Assembly: GCA_028023455.1 (NCBI GenBank)
Contig: JAQFVV010006208.1
Coordinates: forward strand, 11,056,984 to 11,120,983
Reading direction: 5' to 3'
Origin: Epiperipatus broadwayi
Taxonomy: Eukaryota > Onychophora > Udeonychophora > Euonychophora > Peripatidae
DNA: 64,000 nucleotides
In this document: piece after piece, positions 34,370-43,702 of the stretch
Layout of the letters: each line of letters begins with the position of its first letter
Position numbering within the stretch: position 1 is the stretch's first letter
Translations under genes and position numbers: made by a program
Notes under the pieces: model-generated
What the model saw: the letters and a program-made list of their open reading frames with translations, nothing else
Databases searched by the model: none
Told to the model about the DNA's origin: nothing

Positions 34370-34575
34370 TTAATGTTCAAAGGTTGTTAAAAGTAAGATT
34401 CGTTCTTCATCCTTTGAATATATTAATGATTACTGCAGAACATTTAGCCTATAAATAAAGTAAAACAATAGGCAAAAGCCAATAATTAAGCTTATATAAC
34501 AACATATCCCAAAGATAGAAGAGTATCATTCTATCTTTTCATTGGTTTTTGATATGCTTTGCAATTAAATATATT
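34370..34575 (-). repeat. Family-F repeat
   Basis: The reverse complement matches 17215-17425 (CAATGAAAAGATAGAATGAT; AAACATTTAGTC-like centre; GATGAAGAACGAATCTTACT). Confidence 0.65.
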
Positions 34576-34754
34576 TTAATTATCAACTATATTACATTCT
34601 TTTGTTCTACTAATGTGAGCAAAACCAAAGGTACAGCTAGTTTATGTATAGTTAATGAGTCTTCACATGAAAAAATGCATATTCTCAGAAATCACAAACA
34701 AGCGGAATAAGCAAAAGTTTTAAAAATATATTGCTAAACAAAATTTAATTAAGA

Positions 34755-35035
34755 TTGTATTCATCATTATCATCAACCATTATCAATCCACTGTAGGATG
34801 AAGGTCTCTCCAAGTTCAATCTGTCTTCTCCAATCTTTAGCTTCTCTTCTCCACATCACACTTTCTTATTTCATCCATCCATCTCACATGTGGTTTCTTT
34901 CTGGGTCTTTTACAATCTCTTGGAATCCAGTTTAAGATTTCAATTGTCCATCTATTATCATCTCTTCTAGTAATATGTCCAGCCCAACTCCACTTCAGTC
35001 TTTTAATTTTTTCAATGAGTTTATTAGAGGTAGGT
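34755..35035 (-). mobile_element. RTE-type LINE 3' end
   Basis: The same family, with a CATCATTATCATCAACC 3' terminus and the conserved GGAATCCAGTTTAAGATTTC block. At about 35025 it meets a second repeat (CATGGTCTTTCTTCTCAGTT) also seen at 44330. Confidence 0.78.
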
Positions 35036-35194
35036 CAAGAAATACCATGGTCTTTCTTCTCAGTTGCCTAATAAGGCAGAATAAATGTATGTGTAAATGA
35101 TAAGATGGTATTACAATAAGATAAGTGCAAGGAAATTAAGTCATATATCTCGTGACTTAATTCAATAAGCTTGTATTACAAATGTTATATAATG

Positions 35195-35262
35195 AGTGTG
35201 TCAATAGCTCTTAACATTCTGAAAGCTAGTTAAGACCTACTGGCATGCTCATTATATAATAT
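35195..35262. mobile_element. Family-B element, terminal stub
   Basis: CAATAGCTCTTAACATTCTG and its partial inverse ending TGGCATGCTCATTATATAAT. The ribozyme is absent. Confidence 0.6.
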
Positions 35263-35369
35263 AAGAAGATAAAGGTAACCATTGGTATAACTCCTGCACC
35301 ACTTACATTTTGTACATAGACACCCATCTGATAAAGCTAGATTAATCGTTTTTGTCTAACTAAAAATAA

Positions 35370-35600
35370 TTAAACATCCATGTGATGTGATGCACTGTGA
35401 CTTCTCTTTATACAGAGTCAGGAATCTCTCAGCAACTATGCCCAGAGAAACCTAAGCCTCTTTACCTTCTCTTTCCATTCTCCACCCTAAGTTTTCCCAT
35501 AATCTGCTCCATCCCATTTCCACAATATAATCTTTGTCAACTGCATGACCATCATATCGAAATCCCCCTTATCTTTTCCCAAACCTAGCATAAAAACCAA
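35370..35600 (-). mobile_element. 3' end of the same non-LTR retrotransposon as 10955-11935
   Basis: The reverse complement matches 11660-11900 closely: the end of the ORF, the G-rich linker (CTTAGGGTGG), the GAGAGATTCCTG block and the CATCACATCA-type end. Truncated at its 5' side near 35600. No functional coding sequence. Confidence 0.75.
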
Positions 35601-36229
35601 TAACTCACTTTCTGTATAATCACTTTGTTCATATTTAATCTTTCATAACTTCATTATTTGTACCCTTTCTGCTTCCAAGCATTTACATTAAAATAACAGA
35701 TGCGTAATATTTTCTATACCTTCCTTACACAACTTACGGACTAAACCAGCCATGTTTTTCCATTTACTAAGCCTGCTTGCGATCTGAATATATTTAAAAA
35801 TTTTCCTGGGCCAATTCAAATTAGGATCATGTGCATGGCAATGAATTGTTCTAATCGTAACACTTCTCCGTTTTACAATATTAAAATAATTTTATAGTTA
35901 GCAGGAATTGATCTGTATCTTTATTGAAATATAGACTTCAGAATAAAAAATGATAAAAAAAAAACAACGATTTACAGATCATTAAATATTGTAAAATGAT
36001 TAAGTTTGAAAAGTTTTATTATTTTTTTTAAGAACGAGATTTTTAGTAAAATCAGAATTAGTGAACTGTCACTTTTATTCGTAAAAAAAATCATTAAAAC
36101 CATTTTTCTTTTTACATTAACACGGAAAAGACCAACAACCTCTTTTCCAAAAAATTCTGACTTAATTTTAAATTACTACTTTTTAAAATCTTCGTTATTA
36201 TTTGTAAAATTTGAAGTATTTTATTTTTA

Positions 36230-36549
36230 AACAGAGCAAAACTCTCCATACAGTAGTGCCACCCTGTGCTAAACAGAGTAATCAATGGATGCCAGAAGGC
36301 TTGTGCATAAAATCCCTATCTAATGCCTACTCATCCAATATCCCCAGACTAGTTTCTGGCTTGTGGCCTTCGTCAGTGAGGAGCTTTGGATCTGAGAGCA
36401 CTGCATCTAGATCTTAGGATCTAATGCAACCCTCTAGCAACCACCTTTTATCTCTACTTAACTACAAAACTATGAGAATGAAATCGAAAACACAAAAAAT
36501 ATTTTCAATCTAAGCTCAATAGCTTAGGAAATGTGATCACGTGATGTTT
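36230..36549. mobile_element. Family-A element
   Basis: Same plan as 18844-19174, with a good minus-strand ribozyme at 36341-36382. A perfect 13-bp duplication TATTTTATTTTTA lies at 36217-36229 and 36550-36562. The tail is GTGATCACGTGATG. Confidence 0.9.
36341..36382 (-). ncRNA. Hammerhead ribozyme motif (family A)
   Basis: Minus strand: stem I TCCTCA/TGGGGA (one G-U), core CTGACGA (36376-36370), stem II GGC/GCC, GAAAC (36356-36352), GTC (36349-36347). Confidence 0.77.
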
Positions 36550-36835
36550 AATATTTTATTTTTACCTTTCCTCTAACAACTTCTTTAAAAAATTAAATAT
36601 GTAAAATAAGTTTTAATTTATTTATTAGTATTTAAGTACAATAGAAAGAGGTTGGAGAGAAAGTGGGAGAGAGAGAGAGGGAGAGAGGGAGAAAAAATTG
36701 TGAGGAGGAAAGAGATAAAAGTAATGAACTAAAAACTGAAAAAATAATGATAGTATTAAATAAGCTGTTCATCACAACTAATGATATAATATTAAATCAT
36801 CTATGTTCTAATTTATGGTTTTACAATGCTTTTAT

Positions 36836-36880
36836 TACAACTGACAGTTTCGATTGCCCCAGCAATCTTCTTCAGAACTT
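36836..36880 (-). ncRNA. Hammerhead ribozyme motif, Penelope type
   Basis: Minus strand: CTGAAGA (36875-36869), perfect six-pair stem II GATTGC-TGGG-GCAATC, GAAAC (36851-36847), TGTC (GTC 36845-36843), minimal stem III. Stem I is weak (about four pairs with G-U). This layout matches the minimal type I HHRs of PLE terminal repeats. Confidence 0.78.
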
Positions 36881-37094
36881 CTACATATATGCACTAAGAA
36901 AGATAAAATTATAATACTTCATACACAACTAAGAATATAATAGTAAAAAAAAATTCAATACTACAAAACTGTAAACATAGATCCTAGCTGTGAAGGAAAA
37001 GAATTTGAAACTGGATCAGTCAAACAATATCAATCTGCCTTAATAAAGTCATGGAAGAAGTAACACCACACGCAGTTAACAGAATGAAATAGCT

Positions 37095-37298
37095 CTACTT
37101 TCTGATGCTTAACCTGGTAGAATTAACAACATATTCAGAAATCCAAGAAACAATAGCATATCTGTCATCAGTAATTTTATGATTTGCAGCAATAATACAA
37201 ATGTTAGTAATAACTTTTGAACCTAAAGTATTGAAATAGTGAGCTAATACATGATCACAAAAATCTTTCTTTAAGACATCACCAATATTAAGTTCCAC
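37095..37298 (-). CDS. Unidentified 67-codon open fragment, probably retroelement-derived
   Basis: The minus frame starts MELNIGDVLKKDFCDHVLAH and ends WISEYVVNSTRLSIRK. The composition looks like real protein rather than random AT-rich sequence (C, H, W and D residues well spread; the ISEYVVNSTRLSIRK ending resembles an element C-terminus). I do not recognise the family. It sits among PLE fragments, near the ribozyme-bearing repeat at 37486-38031, so origin from a mobile element is likely. Its ends are unclear. Confidence 0.35.
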   Translation of the reverse strand: MELNIGDVLKKDFCDHVLAHYFNTLGSKVITNICIIAANHKITDDRYAIVSWISEYVVNSTRLSIRK

Positions 37299-37485
37299 TC
37301 TTTAATATTATATAAAAAAATAATTTATTTATTGATTTCTTCCTAAAACACCTTCAAGTACTACAGCTTCTTTTTCTTAAGGTCCACTAATAATTTTTTT
37401 ATTTTTTCATGATCTTTTTGGCTTTTATGTTTTACAACCCCTTTCTCAATACCTTCTGAATACTTAAAACAAATACTATTCTAAA

Positions 37486-38031
37486 AATAGTCAAAATAAG
37501 AGTCATAGATCACATGACCCTATTCTCTTAAGCTTGTAAGTTATAAACAATGAGAATTTCCAATTCCTCAACAAGCTTTTTGATAAATGCTTAGCTAGAG
37601 AAAGCATTTACAATATCTCTGTCAGGAGTCCACCCCCCCCCCACCAAACCTGTGATCATGGTTTCATGCTCTGGCACTCCTCAGAGAGGTGCTAGGATAA
37701 GTTCAGACCCTAGATCTAAAATCACCAATCCAAAGTCAGCATTTAACTAAAAGTTATTTATTGAGTGGAAAATCTGAAATTTTCAGACACCTACATGTCT
37801 TCAAACCCAGCTAACCAACTCAAATAGCTATATTGGGCTGAGAGATCTTCAGCCATACCATATATTAATAGTCTTAGTGGTATAAAATTGCGTAAGACTT
37901 ATGGCAGAGACTATAAATAGTCAAAATAAGAGTCATAGATCACATGACCATATTCTCTTAAGCTTGCAAGTTATAAATAATGAGGATTGCCAATTCCTCA
38001 ACAAGCTTTGTGATAAATGCTTCCGTAACGA
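37486..38031 (-). mobile_element. Family-B element with direct terminal repeats
   Basis: The ~110-bp block at 37486-37605 (AGTCATAGATCACATGACC, then AACAAGCTTTTTGATAAATG) recurs in the same orientation at 37915-38023. The unit of ~429 bp between their starts contains a decayed hammerhead on the minus strand (CTGAGGA 37684-37678, GAAAC, ATC for GTC). The tandem partial-dimer layout is that expected of ribozyme-bearing terminal repeats. Confidence 0.72.
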
Positions 38032-38395
38032 TGGTTTCATCTATTAACAAATAGATTTTTCAAGTGAAATTCAACTAAACATACCACTTATATATATCAA
38101 ACAGAATAGCCTTCCCAGCATTCACTTCATAACCCAACTTTCTTTAACATCAAATGATGTCTTCATGAGATTTATGGCCCCAGTTTCAAAATATTTTATC
38201 ATCAAAGTTTCTTTTACTCATCTTTTCAATTCACTTTTTTCATAAAAGATAACCTCTGCATTATCAAATAATATTTTATGACTTGTATTCAGTTCATAAA
38301 ATATACAAAGCTGAGTTTTGATATCTATTTTTAAACTCTACTCTTATGAACTTTAACCTTTTCATTAAAACTTAATTTACTCTGACCTACATAAA
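38032..38395 (-). pseudogene. PLE GIY-YIG endonuclease fragment, inverted copy
   Basis: The reverse complement is highly similar to 38805-39225 but contains stops and small indels. It covers the GQSKL, SALYIL-ELNT-HKILFDNAE and IKYF blocks, then the shared noncoding tail ending near TTTGTTAATAGATGAAACC. The two copies face each other around a family-A insertion. Confidence 0.8.
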
Positions 38396-38403
38396 TTTTA
38401 TAA

Positions 38404-38777
38404 CTAAACATCACATGATCACCATTTCTTATGCTTGCTCTTAACTGTTATTAAAACAGGCAAAACTCTCAATACAGTAGTGCCACTCAGTGCAAGCCAG
38501 AGTAATCAATGGATGCCAGAAGGCTTGTGCATACAATCCCTATCTAGCACATACTCATCCAATATCCCCAATCTAGCTTCTGACTTGTGACCAGATCTGG
38601 GTGCAGTGCTCTCAGATCCAAGACTCCTCACTGATGAAGGCAACAAGCCAGAAACTAGTCTGGGGATATTGGATGAGTAGGTGCTAGATAGGGATTTTAT
38701 GCACAAGTCTTCTAGCATCCATTGATTACTCTGGCTTGCACTGAGTAGCACTACTGTATGGAGAGTTTTGCCTGTTT
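38404..38777. mobile_element. Family-A fold-back element
   Basis: It begins at the tail (CATCACATGATCACCATTTC), folds near 38590, carries the ribozyme at 38625-38666 and ends GGAGAGTTTTGCCTGTTT. A perfect 13-bp duplication ATAAATTTTATAA lies at 38391-38403 and 38778-38790. It lies exactly between two inverted PLE fragments. Confidence 0.9.
38625..38666 (+). ncRNA. Hammerhead ribozyme motif (family A)
   Basis: TCCTCA, CTGATGA (38631-38637), stem II GGC-AACAA-GCC, GAAAC (38651-38655), GTC (38658-38660), TGGGGA. Confidence 0.78.
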
Positions 38778-38804
38778 ATAAATTTTATAATAACTGCAAT
38801 CGAT

Positions 38805-39225
38805 TGCAAATCTTTTCCTGGAACATTTTACAAGATACCTTGTAGTTGGCATAAAATTTATATAGGTCAGAGTAAATTAACTCTTAATGAAAGAGTTAAA
38901 GTTCCTAAGAGTAGAGTTAGAAATAGATATCAAAACTCAGCTTTGTATATTCATGAACTGAATACAGGTCATAAAATATTATTTGACAATGCAGAGGTTA
39001 TCTTTTATGAAAAAAGAAAATTGAAAAAAAGAGTAAAAGAAACTTGGATGATAAAATATTTTGAATCTGAGGTCATTAATTTCATGAAGACATCCTTTGA
39101 TTTTAAAGGAAATTAGTTTTTGAAGTGAATGATGGGAAGGCTATGTTTGTTTGTATATATATGTTATGTGTATTTTGTTGAATTTCACTTAAAAAAGGTC
39201 TATTTGTTAATGGATGAAATCATGG
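38805..39225 (+). pseudogene. PLE GIY-YIG endonuclease fragment
   Basis: One frame reads KIYIGQSKLTLNERVKVPKS, then NSALYIHELNTGHKILFDNA, then KRVKETWMIKYFESEVINFM, ending at TAG about 39117. Y-GQ--L-L-ERV--H, H-L-TGH and KR--ET--I mark a Penelope GIY-YIG domain of a lineage different from 32041-32315. The 5' part is lost. The noncoding 3' tail to 39225 is shared with the inverted copy at 38032-38395. Confidence 0.82.
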
Positions 39226-39444
39226 CTGCAGAAGAATTTTAGTAAAATTTTGTTTTTTTGGTGAGTAATGTAATATTATATAAATTTCTACTTTATTTAT
39301 AATTACTAGTATAGTTTTAGGCAGTATATAATATATATATATATATTCTATTACTAACTTTCTACACCACACATATGATACCCGAGATTCAGCCAAAATA
39401 TTAAAGCAATAACAATAAATATCCATAAGAAAAGGTGAAACAAT

Positions 39445-39865
39445 CATCATCATCATTAACCATTATCAATCCACTGCAGGATGAAGGCCTCTCCAAGTTC
39501 AATCCATCTTTTCCTATCTTTAGCTTCTCTTTTCCACATCACCCCTGCACACCTTTTTATTTCATCCATCCATCTCACATGTGGTCTCTTTCTGGTTTTT
39601 TTACAATCTCTTGGAATCCAATTTAAAATTTCAATTGTCCATATATTATCTCTTCTAGCAATATGTCCAGCCCAATTCCACTTCAGTCTTTTAATTTTTT
39701 CAATGAGGTCAATAACACCTGTTTGTTCTCTTATGCATACATTGCATTTTCGATCTCTTCTTGTTACTGCCAACATGCACCTCTCCATACTTCTTTGAGT
39801 GGTCTGAAGTCTCTGTGTTGCTCTTCTATTAAGTGTCCAAGTCTCAGATCCATAAGTAATATATA
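39445..39865 (-). mobile_element. RTE-type LINE 3' end, best-preserved C-terminus
   Basis: The minus frame at 39456-39788 is open for 110 codons: KRLKWNWAGHIARRDN, then RDCKKTRKRPHVRWMDEIKR, then GEAFILQWIDNG and stop. This is the C-terminal segment following the reverse transcriptase in RTE-clade LINEs (W-GH-AR, RP--RW-D-I, W---GEA--QW). The 3' terminus is (ATGATG)n at 39440-39455. The copy lacks the endonuclease and RT domains. Openness and close match among copies indicate recent RTE activity in this genome. Confidence 0.85.
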
Positions 39866-40444
39866 TATATAAATTGAAGGTGATCCTAGTCCCCTATCAG
39901 TGGACTTACCACATCTCTTCCATCAGAGATGGAGTCTACATCACGTTGCAATAATATTGTCAATCTAGATTAATATGGAATGTTTTTATTATCTATTTTA
40001 AGAATAATTTAGAAATATACTAATTATTACTGAACTAGAAAGGTTAGTTATGGATAATCTATCTAAAAAATAAAAATCCATTTTTTTTTTTACAATTCCT
40101 TTCAATATATGAATAAAACTTAGATATATAGCCATTTATCAATTCCAGGAATATTGTCATTCGAATTGCACTTCAAATCTAAATTATTTATAAATTTTAC
40201 TTTTAACAGAATTAAAATGTTAACAATTATTTATGGTTATCATTCCAACAACATGAATAAATTATAACATTGAACTGCATTTTTAATGTTTAAATATTAA
40301 CTCTTAGAAGTCATTAAATATTTCAAATTAATCATTGTAACATACTTAAATTTTTATTCAGACTGTGTTTTACAGTTCTATATTATTAAACTCGTTAATA
40401 AAATGAAGTGAGATTTTATCTAAAAAAAAATCAAGGAAATGATT

Positions 40445-40750
40445 TGAGTCGTGGAGTGGATTGAAGCCTGTTCGTTAAATTATGAAGATTGGCTATCTTA
40501 ATATAAGCTGAGCATTGATTGTATATATATATGTGGAGATGATAATCTGGACCAACTGATGAGTGCTGGTTTAGCATGAAATACGTTTACTGGTGATTAT
40601 TTGTCTTTTAGACATGTGTGTGTGTAATCAAGTGTGTCAGCAGTATGAGATAGTGTGGATAGTTGAGGATTATGTGAAAGTCTGAGTTCAAACCCCTTAT
40701 ATATTATGGATTGGAGTGCAGGTATTAAAAAGCCTGTACTGTAGAAAAAA
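40445..40750 (+). mobile_element. Family-C ribozyme SINE, best full copy
   Basis: Starts CGTGGAGTGGATTGAAGCCT, then GAAGATTGGCTATCTTAATA, ribozyme 40551-40594, GTGTGTCAGCAGTATGAGAT, A-box-like TGGATAGTTGAGG (~40646), B-box-like GAGTTCAAACCCC (~40683), tail with AAAAAGCCTGTACTGTAG. Confidence 0.75.
40551..40594 (+). ncRNA. Hammerhead ribozyme motif (family C)
   Basis: ACCAA, CTGATGA (40556-40562), stem II GTGCT-GGTTT-AGCAT (one G-U), GAAA (40578-40581), then CTGGT for stem I with one mismatch next to the cleavage site. Confidence 0.77.
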
Positions 40751-41234
40751 TTCAGTTATTAATTACTTTATATAAATATGTATACACATATAGAGCTGAG
40801 ACAGTTATTTAAAATATTTTAATATTACAATACATATGTTTTATTAATTTTTTAAATCTCCTATTGTCATGAATATCTTGAATTTCATTTCCTAACTTTT
40901 TTAAAATTAAGTTTGGTCTTTAATACTTTTGTTGATCAGAATGAAGTGTTTTGAAAGTTTTTATCCTAAAAACAGTTTTGGGGGAAATTATGATCTGACT
41001 ATGGAATTGTTTGAAAATCAAACCGAAGCCACTAACTATGAAATTTTAATTTCTTTACCAAATTCATCATGAAGTATTTTGTATTTGAAAAAAAGCCATT
41101 TATTTTAAAGCTATATTCTCTTATTCTTCTCTTTCACTTTCTTTGCATATCTTCATATAATCATATATATTGCTTATAACACTTCTTTCTTATACACTTT
41201 AATGCAACAAATTTTCTTAAAAACTTCTTTATTC

Positions 41235-41274
41235 TCCTTACAGTTTCGACTGTCCAGCAGTCTTCATCAGAGCT
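41235..41274 (-). ncRNA. Hammerhead-like motif, Penelope type (left arm)
   Basis: Minus strand: CTGATGA (41270-41264), perfect stem II GACTG-CTGGA-CAGTC, GAAAC (41247-41243), then TGTA, so the triplet would be GTA. Stem I is not convincing. Confidence 0.6.
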
Positions 41275-41303
41275 CTATCTTAAAGCAGAGAAGAAGATAA
41301 GAG

Positions 41304-41340
41304 CTCTGATGAAGACTGCTGGACAGCCGAAACTGTAAGG
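41304..41340 (+). ncRNA. Hammerhead-like motif, Penelope type (right arm)
   Basis: CTGATGA (41306-41312), stem II GACTG/CAGCC with one mismatch, GAAAC (41329-41333), TGTA. Mirror copy of 41235-41274. Confidence 0.58.
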
Positions 41341-41411
41341 AAAATAAAGAAGTTTTTAAGAAAATTTGTTGCATTAAAGTGTATAAGAAGTGTTATAAGC
41401 AATATATATTT

Positions 41412-42177
41412 TAAAGCTATGAAGTAAATAAACATAAAAATATATAATACTTATATAAATTAATCAAATCAACTTGATTATAGAAAAATATTAACAGAAA
41501 TAACAAATACCAATGCACCAGGAAACTGAATGCTCCAAATATTTTATGATTGAATTTCTGAATAGCTTAAGTTTGCTACTTATGTATCAAAAAGAGAATA
41601 TAATAAAAGAATAATCAATTACTCTGAATGTTATATTCAAGCACTAAAAATGACAGATTGAAGTTCAATTCAGAATTTTTAGCTCTCAAGTTCATTATTT
41701 TAATATCCTGCTAAACAACACAGGGATAAATGAAGTTTGATTTTTAAATAAATATGCTTAAATAAACAAATCATTTCAAATAACTCTTTCAAAATAGTTC
41801 TCAATGTAAAAACACTTGTTTACACTATTTTAACATTACTCATTAAAATGTTAATTATATATTCATTTTTTAAATACATGAATAATTTTCGATTGAATAT
41901 TTTACTATTAGTTCCAGTCAAATTGATGTCATCTCCTAGAGATCATAAGAATAATATTTTTTTGAGAATAACATATCATTTATCTGATTTGAGCAGGTTC
42001 AAAAATACATTAAATTATTTTGATGTTGAAGGTCATTCATTGTTTCTTTCATTAATATAATTTCAAGCATTTCACTCTATAAAAGAGAACATTTTTAATT
42101 ATGTTCCAAGTAATAGTTTGGGTCTAATCTGACCATCCACATATTTATTTGTTTTCTTTGCTATTAAAGTTTTTTTT
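41412..42177. other. AT-rich intron sequence
   Basis: The open frame at 41848-42060 has no domain signature. Confidence 0.45.
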
Positions 42178-42204
42178 TGGGGTGGGTGGGGGGGGTGGGG
42201 GGGT
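42178..42204 (+). other. G-quadruplex-type G tract
   Basis: GGGG-T-GGG-T-G8-T-G7: four G runs separated by single T. The short loops favour a parallel quadruplex. A preceding T run makes the complementary strand A/C-rich. Confidence 0.7.
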
Positions 42205-42999
42205 GCACAATTTGAAATCATCAATATCATTTTTCTTTCCAGCAACAAATTTTCACATTCATAAAGAATCTCAAAATAATTCAGATTTTCATCTTTTAAT
42301 CAAATATCTCTATATTTAAACAACTTTTCCGGGTATTCCACTGCAACTCTGCACAGTGATTAAAGAGGTTCATCTTTCTATGACTTCATTATCAACTTTG
42401 GGGTTAGCCTCAGTTTCTGTTGCCATATTCATCTTGATGATTTTGAACATTGTTTTTCTAGACCTCTCACCTTTTTCAAGTTCAGTTTGTTTGTTTTAGT
42501 CAACTGGAGATTTAGAATAAATAAATCATTCGTTTATTTACAAATGCATAGTTTTATTGCATATTGGTTTTATTATTATTATGTCCTAATTAGTTTTTAG
42601 TCAGAGTTGTCCAAGATGCGTGAAATAAGAATAAAAAGATACACAAGTCAGTATTAAGTAAGCAAAAATAAGAATGTGGAATGTAATTACTTCCAAATGC
42701 AAATGACTTTTCTTGTAATTTGTTGCAAGTTATCTTAGAAATGAATTTCTGCAGATACTTAAATTTAAGCAAAAGTGAATAATCTTTAATTAAATGACAA
42801 AAAGTCAAATTACAATTCAGAATTTTTTTTAAAAATTCAAAATTAATTTTTTCTATTTACATATTTTGAGTTAAAAATAAAAAAGTTATTCTTCGGAGAA
42901 CAACAGTTTTTTAAAAAAATGTCTATATAAACACAAAATATGTCTCTAGGCTTTCCAAGCTTGTTACGGCCATTTTTTATTGATGCTCTTTGGAATTTC

Positions 43000-43150
43000 C
43001 TATATTGGTGATTATTTATCTTTTCTGCATGTATGTGGTCACATGTATCAGTAGTATGAGATAGTGTGGCTAGTGAAGGGGCTTGAAAGTCTGAGTTCAA
43101 ATCCCCTATATTTACAATTAGGCTCCAGGTATAAGAATGCCTGGTATTTC
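43000..43150 (+). mobile_element. Family-C element, 5' truncated
   Basis: Begins just after the ribozyme (TATTGGTGATTATTTATC). Keeps GATAGTGTGGCTAGTG and GAGTTCAAATCCCC, and a tail TAGGCTCCAGGTATAAGAAT. Confidence 0.7.
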
Positions 43151-43529
43151 AAATCTTAAAAGATTTTAATTGTTTTTAATTTTGGCATCTTTTCTTATTT
43201 TTTGCAATACAACTGTGTCTTCTATCATCCCATTTTAATTTGTGTGGTTTGTTTATCTTTTGAATTCACATTGATTTTTTTTTTTTTTTATGTTTTCATA
43301 CAAAATTCATGTGATTTACAATCAATTCTTAACAATGGTCAAACATAAATTTACAATCAAAATAAATATATATTTCTGATTTATTTTTACTATCAAAATT
43401 AAAATATTTCATTACTAGGTATGAAAAAAATAAATAATTTTATTGCTCATGACCCCCCCCCTCCAATAACGTTCATGTGTGTGGTCATCAGCACTTTGTT
43501 TTAAAAAATGTATTGAATTCCAAAAAATT

Positions 43530-43702
43530 TAACAAACAGTTTATAAACAATGAGCATTGTCAATTGCTTAACAAGCTTTGTGATAAATGCTTAGGCAGAG
43601 AAAGTATTTAAAATACCTCTGTCAGGACCCCCTCCCCAATCTCTGACCATGGTTTCGTGCTTTGGCACTCCTCAGAGAGGTCATAGGGTGGCTTCAGAAC
43701 TT
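43530..43702 (-). mobile_element. Family-B element with complete ribozyme
   Basis: Same body as 37535-37690 (AACAAGCTTTGTGATAAATG, CCTCTGTCAGGACC, C-rich linker), ending just beyond the ribozyme near 43702. Confidence 0.82.
43641..43679 (-). ncRNA. Hammerhead ribozyme motif (family B, complete)
   Basis: Minus strand: stem I CTCT (43679-43676) with AGAG (43644-43641), core CTGAGGA (43675-43669), perfect stem II GTGC-CAAA-GCAC with G-C at its base (43668-43657), GAAAC (43656-43652), stem III from the palindrome ACCATGGT, and triplet GTC (43647-43645). Every consensus position is present. Cleavage would fall between 43645 and 43644. Confidence 0.88.

Larger units (their letters stand above)
41165..41411. 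repeat. Long hairpin of two PLE-type ribozyme ends
   Basis: Arms of about 105 bp, nearly identical and inverted, run from TTGCTTATAACACTTCTT to AAGTGTTATAAGCAA around a ~45-bp turn. Each arm ends in a hammerhead-like motif pointing outward from the centre. Looks like two head-to-head PLE terminal repeats. Confidence 0.88.

Noticed and set aside
35397-35588. Plus-strand frame as a small gene
   Set aside because: It is antisense to the 3' end of the non-LTR retrotransposon at 35370-35600.
37486-38031. CRISPR-like or LTR retrotransposon structure from direct repeats
   Set aside because: Only two repeat copies, eukaryotic context, no LTR-type TG...CA ends, no tRNA primer site and no gag-pol.
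41235-41340. Claim that both 41-kb hammerhead-like motifs are active ribozymes
   Set aside because: Stem I is poor, the triplet would be GTA and stem III is almost absent, so only a structural resemblance is claimed.
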